64,000 nucleotides of DNA from Halobacillus_B sp963739045 (lineage in GTDB: Bacteria; Bacillota; Bacilli; Bacillales; Halobacillaceae), in contig CAVTYY010000004.1 in the NCBI GenBank assembly GCA_963739045.1, forward strand, positions 124,001-188,000, given 5' to 3'. Made by a program: the position numbers and the translations under genes. The stretch's first letter is position 1; each line of letters opens with the position of its first letter. Under the pieces are notes generated by a model. That model ran no database searches. It was given only the letters and a program-made list of their open reading frames with translations, and was not told the origin of the DNA. Positions 52,531-60,889 of the stretch are shown here, in pieces.

Positions 52531-53013
52531 ATGGACGATCGGATGTTTAGAACAGCGATGGGGAAGTTCGCAACAGGCGTGACCGTCATCGCTGCAGAAG
52601 CAGAAGGGGAAATTCGCGGCATGACGGCGAATGCATTTATGTCTGTTTCTCTTGATCCGAAGCTAATCCTCATATCGGTTGCTGATAACGCACGAATGAA
52701 TAAAATGATTAAGCAGGCGAAGAAATTTACGATCAATATCTTAAATAGTGAGCAGAAAGAAACATCGATGATCTTCGCGGGCCAGCTGCAGAGCGGAAAA
52801 GAAGTAACTTTTGGAAGATTTGAGGGTCTGCCCATGGTAAAGGACGCTTTAGTCAGTTTTGCCTGCGATCTCTACCAATCTCATGAAGCGGGGGACCATA
52901 CTCTATTTCTAGGAGAGGTAATCAATCTTTCTATTCAAGACGGAGAACCGCTTGCTTTTTATGAAGGTAAATATATGGAAGTATCAGCCTGTGAAAATAT
53001 GCACTTATCGTAA
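52531..53013 (+). CDS. hpaC: flavin reductase partner of HpaB
   Basis: A 160-residue flavin-reductase-like domain protein, with MGKFATGVTVIAA near the N-terminus, GMTANAFMSVSLDPKLILISV near residue 31 and GDHTLFLGEVINL near 130. It supplies reduced FAD to the HpaB monooxygenase. The ATG at 52531 follows GAGGGGTGATCATA. It precedes a DapA-family gene by 12 bases. Confidence 0.9.
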   Translation: MDDRMFRTAMGKFATGVTVIAAEAEGEIRGMTANAFMSVSLDPKLILISVADNARMNKMIKQAKKFTINILNSEQKETSMIFAGQLQSGKEVTFGRFEGLPMVKDALVSFACDLYQSHEAGDHTLFLGEVINLSIQDGEPLAFYEGKYMEVSACENMHLS

Positions 53014-53025
53014 GGAGGATGATGG

Positions 53026-53946
53026 ATGGTACGTGATTATCAAGAAATTAAAGCCAAGCTTAGAGGTTCAATGACTCCCGTGGTAACCCCTTTTAAATCC
53101 AATTTTGATATTGATTACGAAGCGCTTTCTGAGCTGATTGAATTTCAATTGGAAAATGGCACGCATGCCATTTCGGTGACAGGAACATCCGGAGAACCGA
53201 GTTCGCTGACAGAAGGAGAAAGACTGCAAGTCATTGAAACGGCCTACAAAACGATTAATGGGCGAGTTCCTTTTGTGCCAGGTACCGGTTCGACCAATCA
53301 TGAGGAAACGATGCGGATGACGAAGAGAGCAGAAGAAATTGGAGCAGATGCTGCTTTAATTATTGTTCCTTATTATAATAAACCGAACCAAAAAGCTCTC
53401 TATAAACATTTCAAGACGGTAGCTGATTCTGTCGATCTTCCGATTATCGTTTACAATATTCCGGGAAGAACTGCGCAGAATCTTCATGTGGATACACTTG
53501 CTCAATTAAGCAAAGACTGCCCGAATATCGTGGGAGTAAAGGAATCCAATAAAGATTTCGAACATGTCAATCGCGTACTATTAAAGTGCGGACGTGATTT
53601 TCTTTTATTCTCAGGAATTGAATTGCTGTGCTATCCGATGCTGGCGATTGGAGGGGCAGGGTCTGTTAGTGCGACCGCCAACGTTCTGCCAGGCAAAGTC
53701 GCTCAAATGCATGATGCCTGGTTTGAGGGTGATGTGGAAACGGCCCAGAATCTTCACTATGAGCTGATGGAGCTGAATGACGTCCTTTTTAAAGACACGA
53801 ATCCGGCTCCCGTTAAAGCGGCGCTTGGCATGATGGGCAAGATTGAGCCTTATTTGCGCCTCCCTATGGATCTTCCTTCCGAGGAGCTGCAAAGAGAAAT
53901 CCGTGATACGCTAACGAAATACCGCGTGCAGTTACAATACGTATAA
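53026..53946 (+). CDS. DapA-family (DHDPS/NAL) lyase in the hpa operon
   Basis: A 306-residue DHDPS-superfamily protein: GTSGEPSSLTEGER near residue 49, YYNKPNQ near 117, the Tyr region VYNIPGRTAQ near 142 and the Schiff-base Lys in GVKESN near 168. The family forms or breaks a C-C bond with pyruvate. As the last gene of the hpaE-B-D-C operon it sits where the pathway needs the aldolase cleaving 4-hydroxy-2-oxoheptane-1,7-dioate (HpaI role), so I infer it may do that. A lysine-pathway DapA paralogue is the alternative. The ATG follows AAGGAGGATGATGG. Confidence 0.75.
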   Translation: MVRDYQEIKAKLRGSMTPVVTPFKSNFDIDYEALSELIEFQLENGTHAISVTGTSGEPSSLTEGERLQVIETAYKTINGRVPFVPGTGSTNHEETMRMTKRAEEIGADAALIIVPYYNKPNQKALYKHFKTVADSVDLPIIVYNIPGRTAQNLHVDTLAQLSKDCPNIVGVKESNKDFEHVNRVLLKCGRDFLLFSGIELLCYPMLAIGGAGSVSATANVLPGKVAQMHDAWFEGDVETAQNLHYELMELNDVLFKDTNPAPVKAALGMMGKIEPYLRLPMDLPSEELQREIRDTLTKYRVQLQYV

Positions 53947-53953
53947 GAAGTTG

Positions 53954-53981
53954 AAAACGGTCCTGGCTGGGCCGTTTTTTT
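53954..53981 (+). terminator. terminator of the hpa operon
   Basis: AAAACGGTCC / GGGCCGTTTT with a TGGCT loop and T run, eight bases after the DapA-family stop. Confidence 0.88.
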
Positions 53982-54141
53982 ATGGGTAGATATATGAGCT
54001 GATGATAGAAAACCAGTTAAATAATGTGGGAAGACAGCCTCTATCATTTTCCCTTTGGTGAACAGCTTTTCCTGATGAAAATTTCAGTGTGAATGATAAG
54101 CTAATAGAGAAGAAACAGCTTAATAGAAAGGATGTTAGTAA

Positions 54142-54933
54142 ATGAACCTTCAATTACACGGGAAATCAGTCGTAGTCATGGCCTCAAGTAAAGGATTAGG
54201 AAAAGCGATCGCTCTGGAATATGCCAAAGAAGGAGCACGCGTATTTATCTCCAGCCGTAACCAGGAATCCTTGGAGCAAGCAAAGGCAGAAATTAAGAAT
54301 GAAAGCGGGAATCCTCACGTGGAATTTATGGTTTGCGACGTGACCCGTCCGCAGCAGATTGAACAGTTGATAGAAAGAGCTGTGGAAAAGCATGGAAACA
54401 TTGACGTTTTAATTAATAATGCCGGTGGACCACCAGCTGGGGTGTTCGATGATTTTTCAGATGAAGATTGGCAGCGGGCTTTTGAATTGAATTTATTAAG
54501 TTTTACCAGGACGATCCGTGCTGTACTTCCTTCCATGCGCAAGCAGGATTCAGGAAGAATTGTTAATATTGCGTCTTCCTCCATTAAGCAGTCATTGGAT
54601 AACCTGATTTTATCTAATACTTTTCGTGCAGGAATTGTGGGATTAGCGAAGAGTCTTTCGCAAGAACTTGCCGGAGATAACATTTTAATCAATACCGTTG
54701 GACCAGGACGAATCGCGACAGACCGTGTGGCTTCACTGGATGAAAAGCGTGCCGGTCAGCTTGGTGTTTCTATTGAGGAATTAAAGAAAGAATCGGAACA
54801 GGGTATTCCGATGGGAAGGTACGGGGAGCCTGCGGAATTTGCAAAAGCCGTTGTATTTCTTGCCTCTGGCGCAAATACCTATTTAACCGGCCAATCTTTG
54901 GTCATTGACGGTGGTTTAGTGAAAGCGCTTTAG
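54142..54933 (+). CDS. SDR-family protein lacking the usual catalytic pair
   Basis: A 263-residue classical SDR by fold, with the cofactor loop SSKGLGKA near residue 15, NNAGGPPAGVF near 93 and C-terminal TGQSLVIDGG. The serine region NIASSSIKQS is present, but the expected Tyr-x3-Lys is replaced by S-N-T-F-R in LILSNTFRAGIVG. Such divergent SDRs may use other residues or not be oxidoreductases. The ATG follows AGAAAGGATGTTAGTA. It is a single gene, 195 bases after the hpa operon. Confidence 0.8.
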   Translation: MNLQLHGKSVVVMASSKGLGKAIALEYAKEGARVFISSRNQESLEQAKAEIKNESGNPHVEFMVCDVTRPQQIEQLIERAVEKHGNIDVLINNAGGPPAGVFDDFSDEDWQRAFELNLLSFTRTIRAVLPSMRKQDSGRIVNIASSSIKQSLDNLILSNTFRAGIVGLAKSLSQELAGDNILINTVGPGRIATDRVASLDEKRAGQLGVSIEELKKESEQGIPMGRYGEPAEFAKAVVFLASGANTYLTGQSLVIDGGLVKAL

Positions 54934-54998
54934 TTAAAATAATGTTTTTGTAAGATTTTTTTAGTGAGCACTTTAGTGTTTTAAAGAACTTTCAAATC

Positions 54999-55038
54999 AA
55001 GCCTATTCCCTAAAGTGTTCGCCGGGGTATAGGCTTTT
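54999..55038 (+). terminator. Rho-independent terminator of the SDR gene
   Basis: AAGCCTATTCCC / GGGGTATAGGCTT around a 13-base loop, then TTTT. The 54934-55241 gap otherwise holds only the putB promoter. Confidence 0.85.
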
Positions 55039-55132
55039 TCCTATTTTTTCAAATTAAACTATTTTTATATAATTTTATTTCTTTTGTATATTTAGCATAA
55101 AAGATGCCGGTAATTATTGTGGTGCAAGCACG

Positions 55133-55162
55133 TTGTCATAGGTCGACATTAATCGTTATAAT
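55133..55162 (+). promoter_or_regulatory. promoter of the proline degradation genes
   Basis: TTGTCA (55133-55138) and TATAAT (55157-55162) with an 18-base spacer, about 80 bases before putB. The PucR-type regulator encoded downstream probably acts here. Confidence 0.6.
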
Positions 55163-55241
55163 TTTCTTACAAGATAAAATAATTTGAAAATTGCCAATCA
55201 CTCTCATGGTTGCAGAATATAGAAGAGGATGAAAGGGTGTG

Positions 55242-56165
55242 ATGGTCTTGGAAGCCATAAGTAAAAATTTCTTCTTATACCTTTCAAATAATAGTACGTT
55301 TGATCGCTTAGCCAAGCGTTTCGGTTCTAAGTTTGGGGCGGACAGAATTGTGGGCGGGGAAACCTTTCCCATGGCAATTCCATTAATTAAGCAACTCAAC
55401 CATGAGGGACTGGCGGTAACCGTTGACCACCTTGGAGAATTCGTGAATTCTGAAACAGAAGCAAGAGCGCGGGCACAGGAAGGGATAGAAACAATTCAAG
55501 CTATTGCTAGTCATCAGCTGAATTCTGAAATGTCTCTCAAGCTTACTTCTCTCGGAATGGATATTAACAGGGAGCTAGTCATAGAGAATATGGAAAAAAT
55601 CTTGGAAGAAGCTAAGAAATATGGAGTTACCGTGACGATTGATATGGAGGATTCCTCCCGTACGAAGGCAACCTTAGATATTTATAAAGAATTAAAAACA
55701 CGCTACGATGCTTTAGGGACGGTCATTCAGTCCTATCTCTACCGATCTGAAGATTACGTAGAGGAATTGAATGAATATAATCCATATCTCCGACTCGTAA
55801 AGGGTGCCTATAAAGAGCCAGGCACCGTAGCTTTTCCGGATAAGAGAATGGTGGATGAAAATCTTAAGGGGCTGATTAAGAAGAACCTCTTAAATGGAAA
55901 TTACACAGCCATTGCCAGTCATGATGATGCCATCATTGATTATACAAAGCAGTTAGTGAAAGAACATGGAATCACTAATGATCAATTTGAGTTTCAAATG
56001 CTTTACGGCATGAGAAATCAAACTCAATTGAATTTATTAAAAGAAGGCTATAAAGTACGCGTCTACCTGCCCTATGGCGAAGATTGGTATGGATACTTTA
56101 TGAGACGCTTAGCTGAAAGACCAGCGAATATTACCTTTGCACTAAAAGGTATGTTTACTAAATAA
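55242..56165 (+). CDS. putB: proline dehydrogenase
   Basis: A 307-residue monofunctional proline dehydrogenase: TIM-barrel motifs VTIDMEDSSRTKATLD near residue 132, RLVKGAYKEPG near 186 and EFQMLYGMRNQ near 248, and the substrate-binding C-terminal YLPYGEDWYGYFMRRLAERP (YFxRRxxE). It oxidises proline to pyrroline-5-carboxylate using FAD. The ATG is placed by GAAAGGG; TTG at 55248 is the alternative. The partner dehydrogenase follows after 30 bases. Confidence 0.93.
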   Translation: MVLEAISKNFFLYLSNNSTFDRLAKRFGSKFGADRIVGGETFPMAIPLIKQLNHEGLAVTVDHLGEFVNSETEARARAQEGIETIQAIASHQLNSEMSLKLTSLGMDINRELVIENMEKILEEAKKYGVTVTIDMEDSSRTKATLDIYKELKTRYDALGTVIQSYLYRSEDYVEELNEYNPYLRLVKGAYKEPGTVAFPDKRMVDENLKGLIKKNLLNGNYTAIASHDDAIIDYTKQLVKEHGITNDQFEFQMLYGMRNQTQLNLLKEGYKVRVYLPYGEDWYGYFMRRLAERPANITFALKGMFTK

Positions 56166-56195
56166 TTTTTTACTACTCGGAAGGAGAATGACAAT

Positions 56196-57743
56196 ATGGT
56201 AACCGCTTACAAACATGAACCATTCACAGATTTCACAGTAGAGGAAAACAAGAAAGCTTTCGAGGAAGCACTTAAGCAAGTAAAAGAGGAATTAGGTAAA
56301 AATCATGACTTGCTTGTTGACGGTCAAAGAATTCGTACCGATGAGCAAATCGTTTCTACTAATCCGGCGAATACGAAACAAATCGTAGGGTCTGTATCTA
56401 AAGCGAATAAGGATATTGCAGAAAAGGCCATTCAATCGGCATCGGAGGCATTTGAAGACTGGAGAAAATGGGATCCGGCAGCACGCGCAGAAATTCTTTT
56501 CCGCGCTGCAAATAAAATAAGACGCCGTAAGCATGAATTCTCTGCTTATCTTGTTTATGAAGTAGGTAAGCCTTGGAAAGAAGCAGATGCTGATACTGCT
56601 GAAGCCATTGACTTTCTTGAGTATTACGGTCGTCAGATGCTGGAACTGAAAGACGGCAAGCCAGTTGAAAGCCGTCCTGGTGAACAGAACCGTTATGTAT
56701 ATACGTCTACTGGTGTGGCAGTAGTTATTCCACCTTGGAACCTTGCCTTTGCGATTATGGCAGGAACGACGATCGCACCGATTGTGACAGGAAGCACAGT
56801 TGTAATGAAGCCAGCGAGTAACAGCCCTGTCATTGCAGCTAAATTCGTTGAGGTACTGGAAGAATCCGGTCTACCTAAAGGAGTCATTAACTTTGTGCCA
56901 GGAAGCGGCGGCGAAGTGGGCGATTATTTAGTCGATCACCCTAAAACTGCGCTGATTTCGTTTACGGGATCCCGCGATGTAGGAACTCGAATTATTAAGC
57001 GTGCGGCTGAACTGCAGCACGGCCAAAAACACTTGAAGCAGGTTATCGCTGAAATGGGCGGTAAAGATACCGTGGTCGTTGATAAAGAAGCGAATCTTGA
57101 CACCGCGGCAGAAGCGATCCTTGTCTCTGCTTTTGGCTTCTCCGGTCAGAAATGTTCTTCTGGTTCTCGTGCAGTCGTTCATGAGGATGTGTATGATGAA
57201 TTGCTTGATCGTGTCACTAAGCTCACCAAAGAAGTTACGGTTGGCAATGCAGCAGAAGATAACGTCTACATGGGACCAGTAGTCGATAAGGCAGCTTATG
57301 ATAAGATCATGAGCTACATGGATGTAGGTAAGAAAGAAGGACGCCTCGTGACTGGCGGAACCGGAGACGATTCAAAAGGTTACTTTATCCAGCCGACCAT
57401 CTTTGCTGATCTTGCCCCAGATTCCAGAATGCAGCAGGAAGAAATTTTCGGACCTGTGGTTTGCTTTACTAAAGCGAAGAACTTTGATGAAGCAATCGAA
57501 ATTGCTAATAACACCGAATATGGTTTAACAGGAGCGGTTATTTCTGATAATCGTGACAACCTGGAAAAAGCAAAAAGAGATTTCCATGTAGGTAACCTGT
57601 ATTTCAACCGTAATTGTACAGGAGCAATTGTAGGTTATCAGCCATTTGGCGGTTTCAAAATGTCCGGTACTGACTCTAAAGCAGGCGGTCCAGACTATCT
57701 AGCACTTCACATGCAGGCGAAGACGATCTCTGAGAAATTCTAA
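56196..57743 (+). CDS. putC: 1-pyrroline-5-carboxylate dehydrogenase
   Basis: A 515-residue aldehyde dehydrogenase of the RocA/PutC group, with IPPWNLAFAIMAGTT near residue 178, catalytic Glu in VIAEMGGKDTVVVD near 290, catalytic Cys in GFSGQKCSSGSRAV near 322 and QPFGGFKMSGTDSKAGGPDYL near the C-terminus. It converts glutamate semialdehyde to glutamate. The ATG follows AAGGAGAATGACAAT. A terminator follows, then the regulator gene. Confidence 0.95.
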   Translation: MVTAYKHEPFTDFTVEENKKAFEEALKQVKEELGKNHDLLVDGQRIRTDEQIVSTNPANTKQIVGSVSKANKDIAEKAIQSASEAFEDWRKWDPAARAEILFRAANKIRRRKHEFSAYLVYEVGKPWKEADADTAEAIDFLEYYGRQMLELKDGKPVESRPGEQNRYVYTSTGVAVVIPPWNLAFAIMAGTTIAPIVTGSTVVMKPASNSPVIAAKFVEVLEESGLPKGVINFVPGSGGEVGDYLVDHPKTALISFTGSRDVGTRIIKRAAELQHGQKHLKQVIAEMGGKDTVVVDKEANLDTAAEAILVSAFGFSGQKCSSGSRAVVHEDVYDELLDRVTKLTKEVTVGNAAEDNVYMGPVVDKAAYDKIMSYMDVGKKEGRLVTGGTGDDSKGYFIQPTIFADLAPDSRMQQEEIFGPVVCFTKAKNFDEAIEIANNTEYGLTGAVISDNRDNLEKAKRDFHVGNLYFNRNCTGAIVGYQPFGGFKMSGTDSKAGGPDYLALHMQAKTISEKF

Positions 57744-57765
57744 ATTAACAATTGAATAGGTTTTT

Positions 57766-57795
57766 AAAGCTCTCCCTTAACTGGGAGAGCTTTTT
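57766..57795 (+). terminator. terminator of putBC
   Basis: AAAGCTCTCCC / GGGAGAGCTTT with a six-base loop and T run. Confidence 0.92.
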
Positions 57796-57891
57796 GTTTA
57801 TCCTTTTTCTTTCCAGTATAAATCGCTATAATAAAGGGAGATACAGGGGAATCTTTAGTAAAACAGCCTCCTTGGAAAGGGAAGGATCTTA

Positions 57892-59154
57892 ATGGAAGTA
57901 AAAGAATTAATCCTCCAGGCTGAGGATATTCATAAAGCAACCGAGCTGATCAGCTCAAAATTGCACAAACCCGTCATTATTGAAAATAAAAACTTTGAGT
58001 TGATTTCCTACAGTTCCTCTATGGAGGAATTTGACTTAACTCAGCAAAAGACAATTCTCTCAAAGAAATGTCCCATCTTCATTATTGACCGGCTGAAAAA
58101 GGAAGGCATTGTTCAGCGGCTGGATCAGCATCCAGATCCCGTCCGCGTGGCTTCAATGGAGGACCTTGGCTTTCATCAGCGGATGGTGATTGGAGCTAAA
58201 CACCTCGGTCATACCATGGGGTACATTTGGATTCAGGAATCAGAGGATCCTATGCAGCAGGATGAACTTTCCTTCCTTGAAGAGATTACTCCTCATTTAG
58301 GCAAACTCATCTATGATGTGTACAAAAGAGTGAACGCCAAAGAAGGACGAAGGGAAGAACTGCTATGGAAACTGCTTCATCATGAATACGGCAGTGAAAG
58401 CCAATTCCGTCATGACGCTTCCATGGCGAAACTTACCCTGCCGGAACGCTTTTCGGTGGTCGTGTTTTCTGTAACCGCCCCTCACTACAATTTTTTGCTG
58501 GATTACCTTGAGGAAACCGTTCTGCAGTTTGGCGGGAAAAGGGATCTGCATTATTTAAAAACCGAATTCCAAATGATTCTTGTTCTGCATGGTGAGCTTA
58601 AAGAAGAGTATTCTTCAAGAGATCTTTCCCGAGCGCTTATTCATGAATTGAAAAGCAACACGGAAGAAGATTATTTTTATAATTTCTTAATTGGAGTAGG
58701 AAAAGAGTATACGAAGCTCTTTAACATGCGAAAGAGCTTTTTGGAAGCTCTTGAAGTGATAGAAACCGCAAACTTTATCACACCCAGGCCCGAATCTATG
58801 CCTAGAGAGTTTTCGAAGCTTGGAATTTATCGCTATTTAGCTGCCCTTTATGAAAAAAACAGCTCAGAAGATTATTATAGTGATGATTTGCTCTCACTCA
58901 TTCAGAATGATTCAGAAAAGCAGACCGATCTACTCCGCACGCTTGAAGTGTATTTAGCGAATAATGGAAAGGGAAAACAGACCGCCAATGAATTATTTAT
59001 TCATCCAAACACGTTGAACTATCGAATTAAACAAATTCAAGAATTGACCAATATTGATTTTAATGATTTTAATATGAAGAGTTATCTATACACAGAGCTG
59101 TTGCTGCTGAACAACGTGCATTCTTATTATCAGCGCTACAAGGACGCACTGTAG
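57892..59154 (+). CDS. putR: PucR/CdaR-type regulator of proline use
   Basis: A 420-residue protein: an N-terminal sensor half (about 1-145), a GGDEF-like middle region (about 180-290), and a PucR-type C-terminal helix-turn-helix, LEVYLANNGKGKQTANELFIHPNTLNYRIKQIQELTNID (about 363-401). In B. subtilis the PucR-family PutR activates putBC in response to proline; adjacency and size support the same role. The ATG follows GGAAAGGGAAGGATCTTA. It is convergent with the TOMM cluster, separated by the repeat-family A hairpin. Confidence 0.82.
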   Translation: MEVKELILQAEDIHKATELISSKLHKPVIIENKNFELISYSSSMEEFDLTQQKTILSKKCPIFIIDRLKKEGIVQRLDQHPDPVRVASMEDLGFHQRMVIGAKHLGHTMGYIWIQESEDPMQQDELSFLEEITPHLGKLIYDVYKRVNAKEGRREELLWKLLHHEYGSESQFRHDASMAKLTLPERFSVVVFSVTAPHYNFLLDYLEETVLQFGGKRDLHYLKTEFQMILVLHGELKEEYSSRDLSRALIHELKSNTEEDYFYNFLIGVGKEYTKLFNMRKSFLEALEVIETANFITPRPESMPREFSKLGIYRYLAALYEKNSSEDYYSDDLLSLIQNDSEKQTDLLRTLEVYLANNGKGKQTANELFIHPNTLNYRIKQIQELTNIDFNDFNMKSYLYTELLLLNNVHSYYQRYKDAL

Positions 59155-59185
59155 AAACGACTGGAATTCCTGACTCATGAAAGAC

Positions 59186-59274
59186 AAAAAATCCGAACAA
59201 TGATGAAAGATGTTGGTAGCATTTCACATTTCATCATCGTTCGGATTTATTATTGGTTTAAAGACTTCTGTCCC
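59186..59274. repeat. palindromic repeat family A, copy 2 (bidirectional terminator)
   Basis: AATCCGAACAATGATGAAA / TTTCATCATCGTTCGGATT (one mismatch) around a 20-base loop. It is similar to the 17570-17650 element in the stem and in the distal ATTGG..AAAGACTT, and lies between convergent putR and sagB-like genes. Confidence 0.8.
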
Positions 59275-59304
59275 CGGATTAAACCGGCACTGGGCAATTT
59301 TATT

Positions 59305-60870
59305 TCATCCTTGAATACTGGAGGTTAACCAGCTTTTGGGGCGGTGGAAGCCGACAGGAATCTGCAGGAGAGTGGTTTTACCTGCGGCGGCTAGATCATA
59401 AATGTGATCACAGGTGTTCACGTCAAATCCTAATAAAGGATGACCATTCATTCCAAGTGAGCTTGCTGTTAATAATAGTCGCTGCAGGAGCATGCCTGCT
59501 TCCATATGCTGAATGCGGTGTCCGCGATATCCGAGTGAATCTTTGTAATGGCTTCTGTCCCCGGCAATATGAAAGCACATCGGGATTTGGTGCAGATTAA
59601 CATTACTCAGCGTCATCCCTGTCTGCAGGGGCAACCGAAAATCGCCATCTTTAATTTGAATTAAAGAGTGAGAAGAAAAGTCATACAAGTAAGCGCCGTC
59701 AGGAATGCCCTTAATATTATTCAAACAACCGTACAAGCTGATTCTCGGAGTCTCCGTATTTTCTCTATCCAAATCATTATTATAAAAGAAAGAATTTACG
59801 GTTTCTATAAGCAGAGATGCGAGCTGGGCGATGGTGACCTCTTGTGTTATAAAATCCATTTCTGGTGAATAACGATTTCGAGCTGCCTGGGATAAATCAA
59901 CGTCCAGGCTTTTGACATCAGGCAGGACAAACATCGGTTTCCTGTGATAGTTCTCTTGCTGTTGCTTTAATGTGCAAAATGTCCCGGAAGACTCCATCAT
60001 CGAGGATTGATTGAGCTGTGAGATGGCTGGAAACTTCAGAATGTTTTTCGAACGCTGATAGGTCTCTGGGGTAATTAAAGGGATGTCCTTACATATTTCG
60101 GAAGCTGATACTTCCTCTCCGCATTGACTAATTCTTACTATAGATTTACGCTCGGAAATTGGAATTACAGCGTAGGAGCTTTCCTCTTGATCCTTAAGCC
60201 CAAGCAAGTGATTCACAGCTTGATCGAGAAATTGAAAATGAACAGCCGGAGAGAAGTGGAAACATTTACATACTTCTAACAGCTGACCCGCAAGTGCTCC
60301 GGCGTCCAGCCCTTGAAGACGGTAGGAAAAGTTATGGTATTTAAAAAAGTTTTTCCAAAATTGAGTGGTGATGATAACAGCTCCGAAGCAATTCGACACA
60401 TCCGTACGGTTCCCGAGAGCTTTGTTTAAATAGTAATCAAAGTTGCCCTTCCTTAGTAACAGGAGTCGATGATGGGCCACGTCATAGTGGTAAATTCCCG
60501 CTGGTAACTCCTCAAGTTTCAGGTAAATGTATAACTCGTTCGGATATAATCCTCCGCCGGAAGGAGCAAACCGACGGAAGGACTGTATCGTCTCTGCCTT
60601 CCCATCTATATCCGGTGGGAAAGACGTTTGGCTGTACTGCGTTAACCCTGAAACATACCATAGAAAGTGACTGATGGTATTCAGATCCAGGTCCCGGTTA
60701 AGCGTCGAGTCTTGTATGGAAAACGGAATTTCCCGACTAAGGGGGGTGCCCGGTAAATGCCGATAGAGTTTATAAGGAAGGGGAGCATCCTCCCAATTTA
60801 CTTCCCAGTCCGGGGGATTTACTCGATCACTATGAAACTGTAAATGGTTTAAGAACAAGTCAAGATCCAT
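59305..60870 (-). CDS. SagB-family dehydrogenase, duplicated nitroreductase domains
   Basis: A 521-residue protein with two nitroreductase-like FMN domains. The first (about 60-260) has FRRFAPSGGGLYPNELYIYL and LQGLDAGALAGQLLEVCKCF; the second (about 320-515) has the matching IQHMEAGMLLQRLLLTASSLGM. SagB/McbC-type enzymes oxidise azolines made by a YcaO cyclodehydratase to azoles in TOMM peptides. The ATG follows AAGGAGGTACAGG and lies 19 bases after the YcaO gene. It is the last gene of the reverse-strand TOMM operon. Confidence 0.88.
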   Translation of the reverse strand: MDLDLFLNHLQFHSDRVNPPDWEVNWEDAPLPYKLYRHLPGTPLSREIPFSIQDSTLNRDLDLNTISHFLWYVSGLTQYSQTSFPPDIDGKAETIQSFRRFAPSGGGLYPNELYIYLKLEELPAGIYHYDVAHHRLLLLRKGNFDYYLNKALGNRTDVSNCFGAVIITTQFWKNFFKYHNFSYRLQGLDAGALAGQLLEVCKCFHFSPAVHFQFLDQAVNHLLGLKDQEESSYAVIPISERKSIVRISQCGEEVSASEICKDIPLITPETYQRSKNILKFPAISQLNQSSMMESSGTFCTLKQQQENYHRKPMFVLPDVKSLDVDLSQAARNRYSPEMDFITQEVTIAQLASLLIETVNSFFYNNDLDRENTETPRISLYGCLNNIKGIPDGAYLYDFSSHSLIQIKDGDFRLPLQTGMTLSNVNLHQIPMCFHIAGDRSHYKDSLGYRGHRIQHMEAGMLLQRLLLTASSLGMNGHPLLGFDVNTCDHIYDLAAAGKTTLLQIPVGFHRPKSWLTSSIQG

Positions 60871-60889
60871 CCTGTACCTCCTTGCCCCG

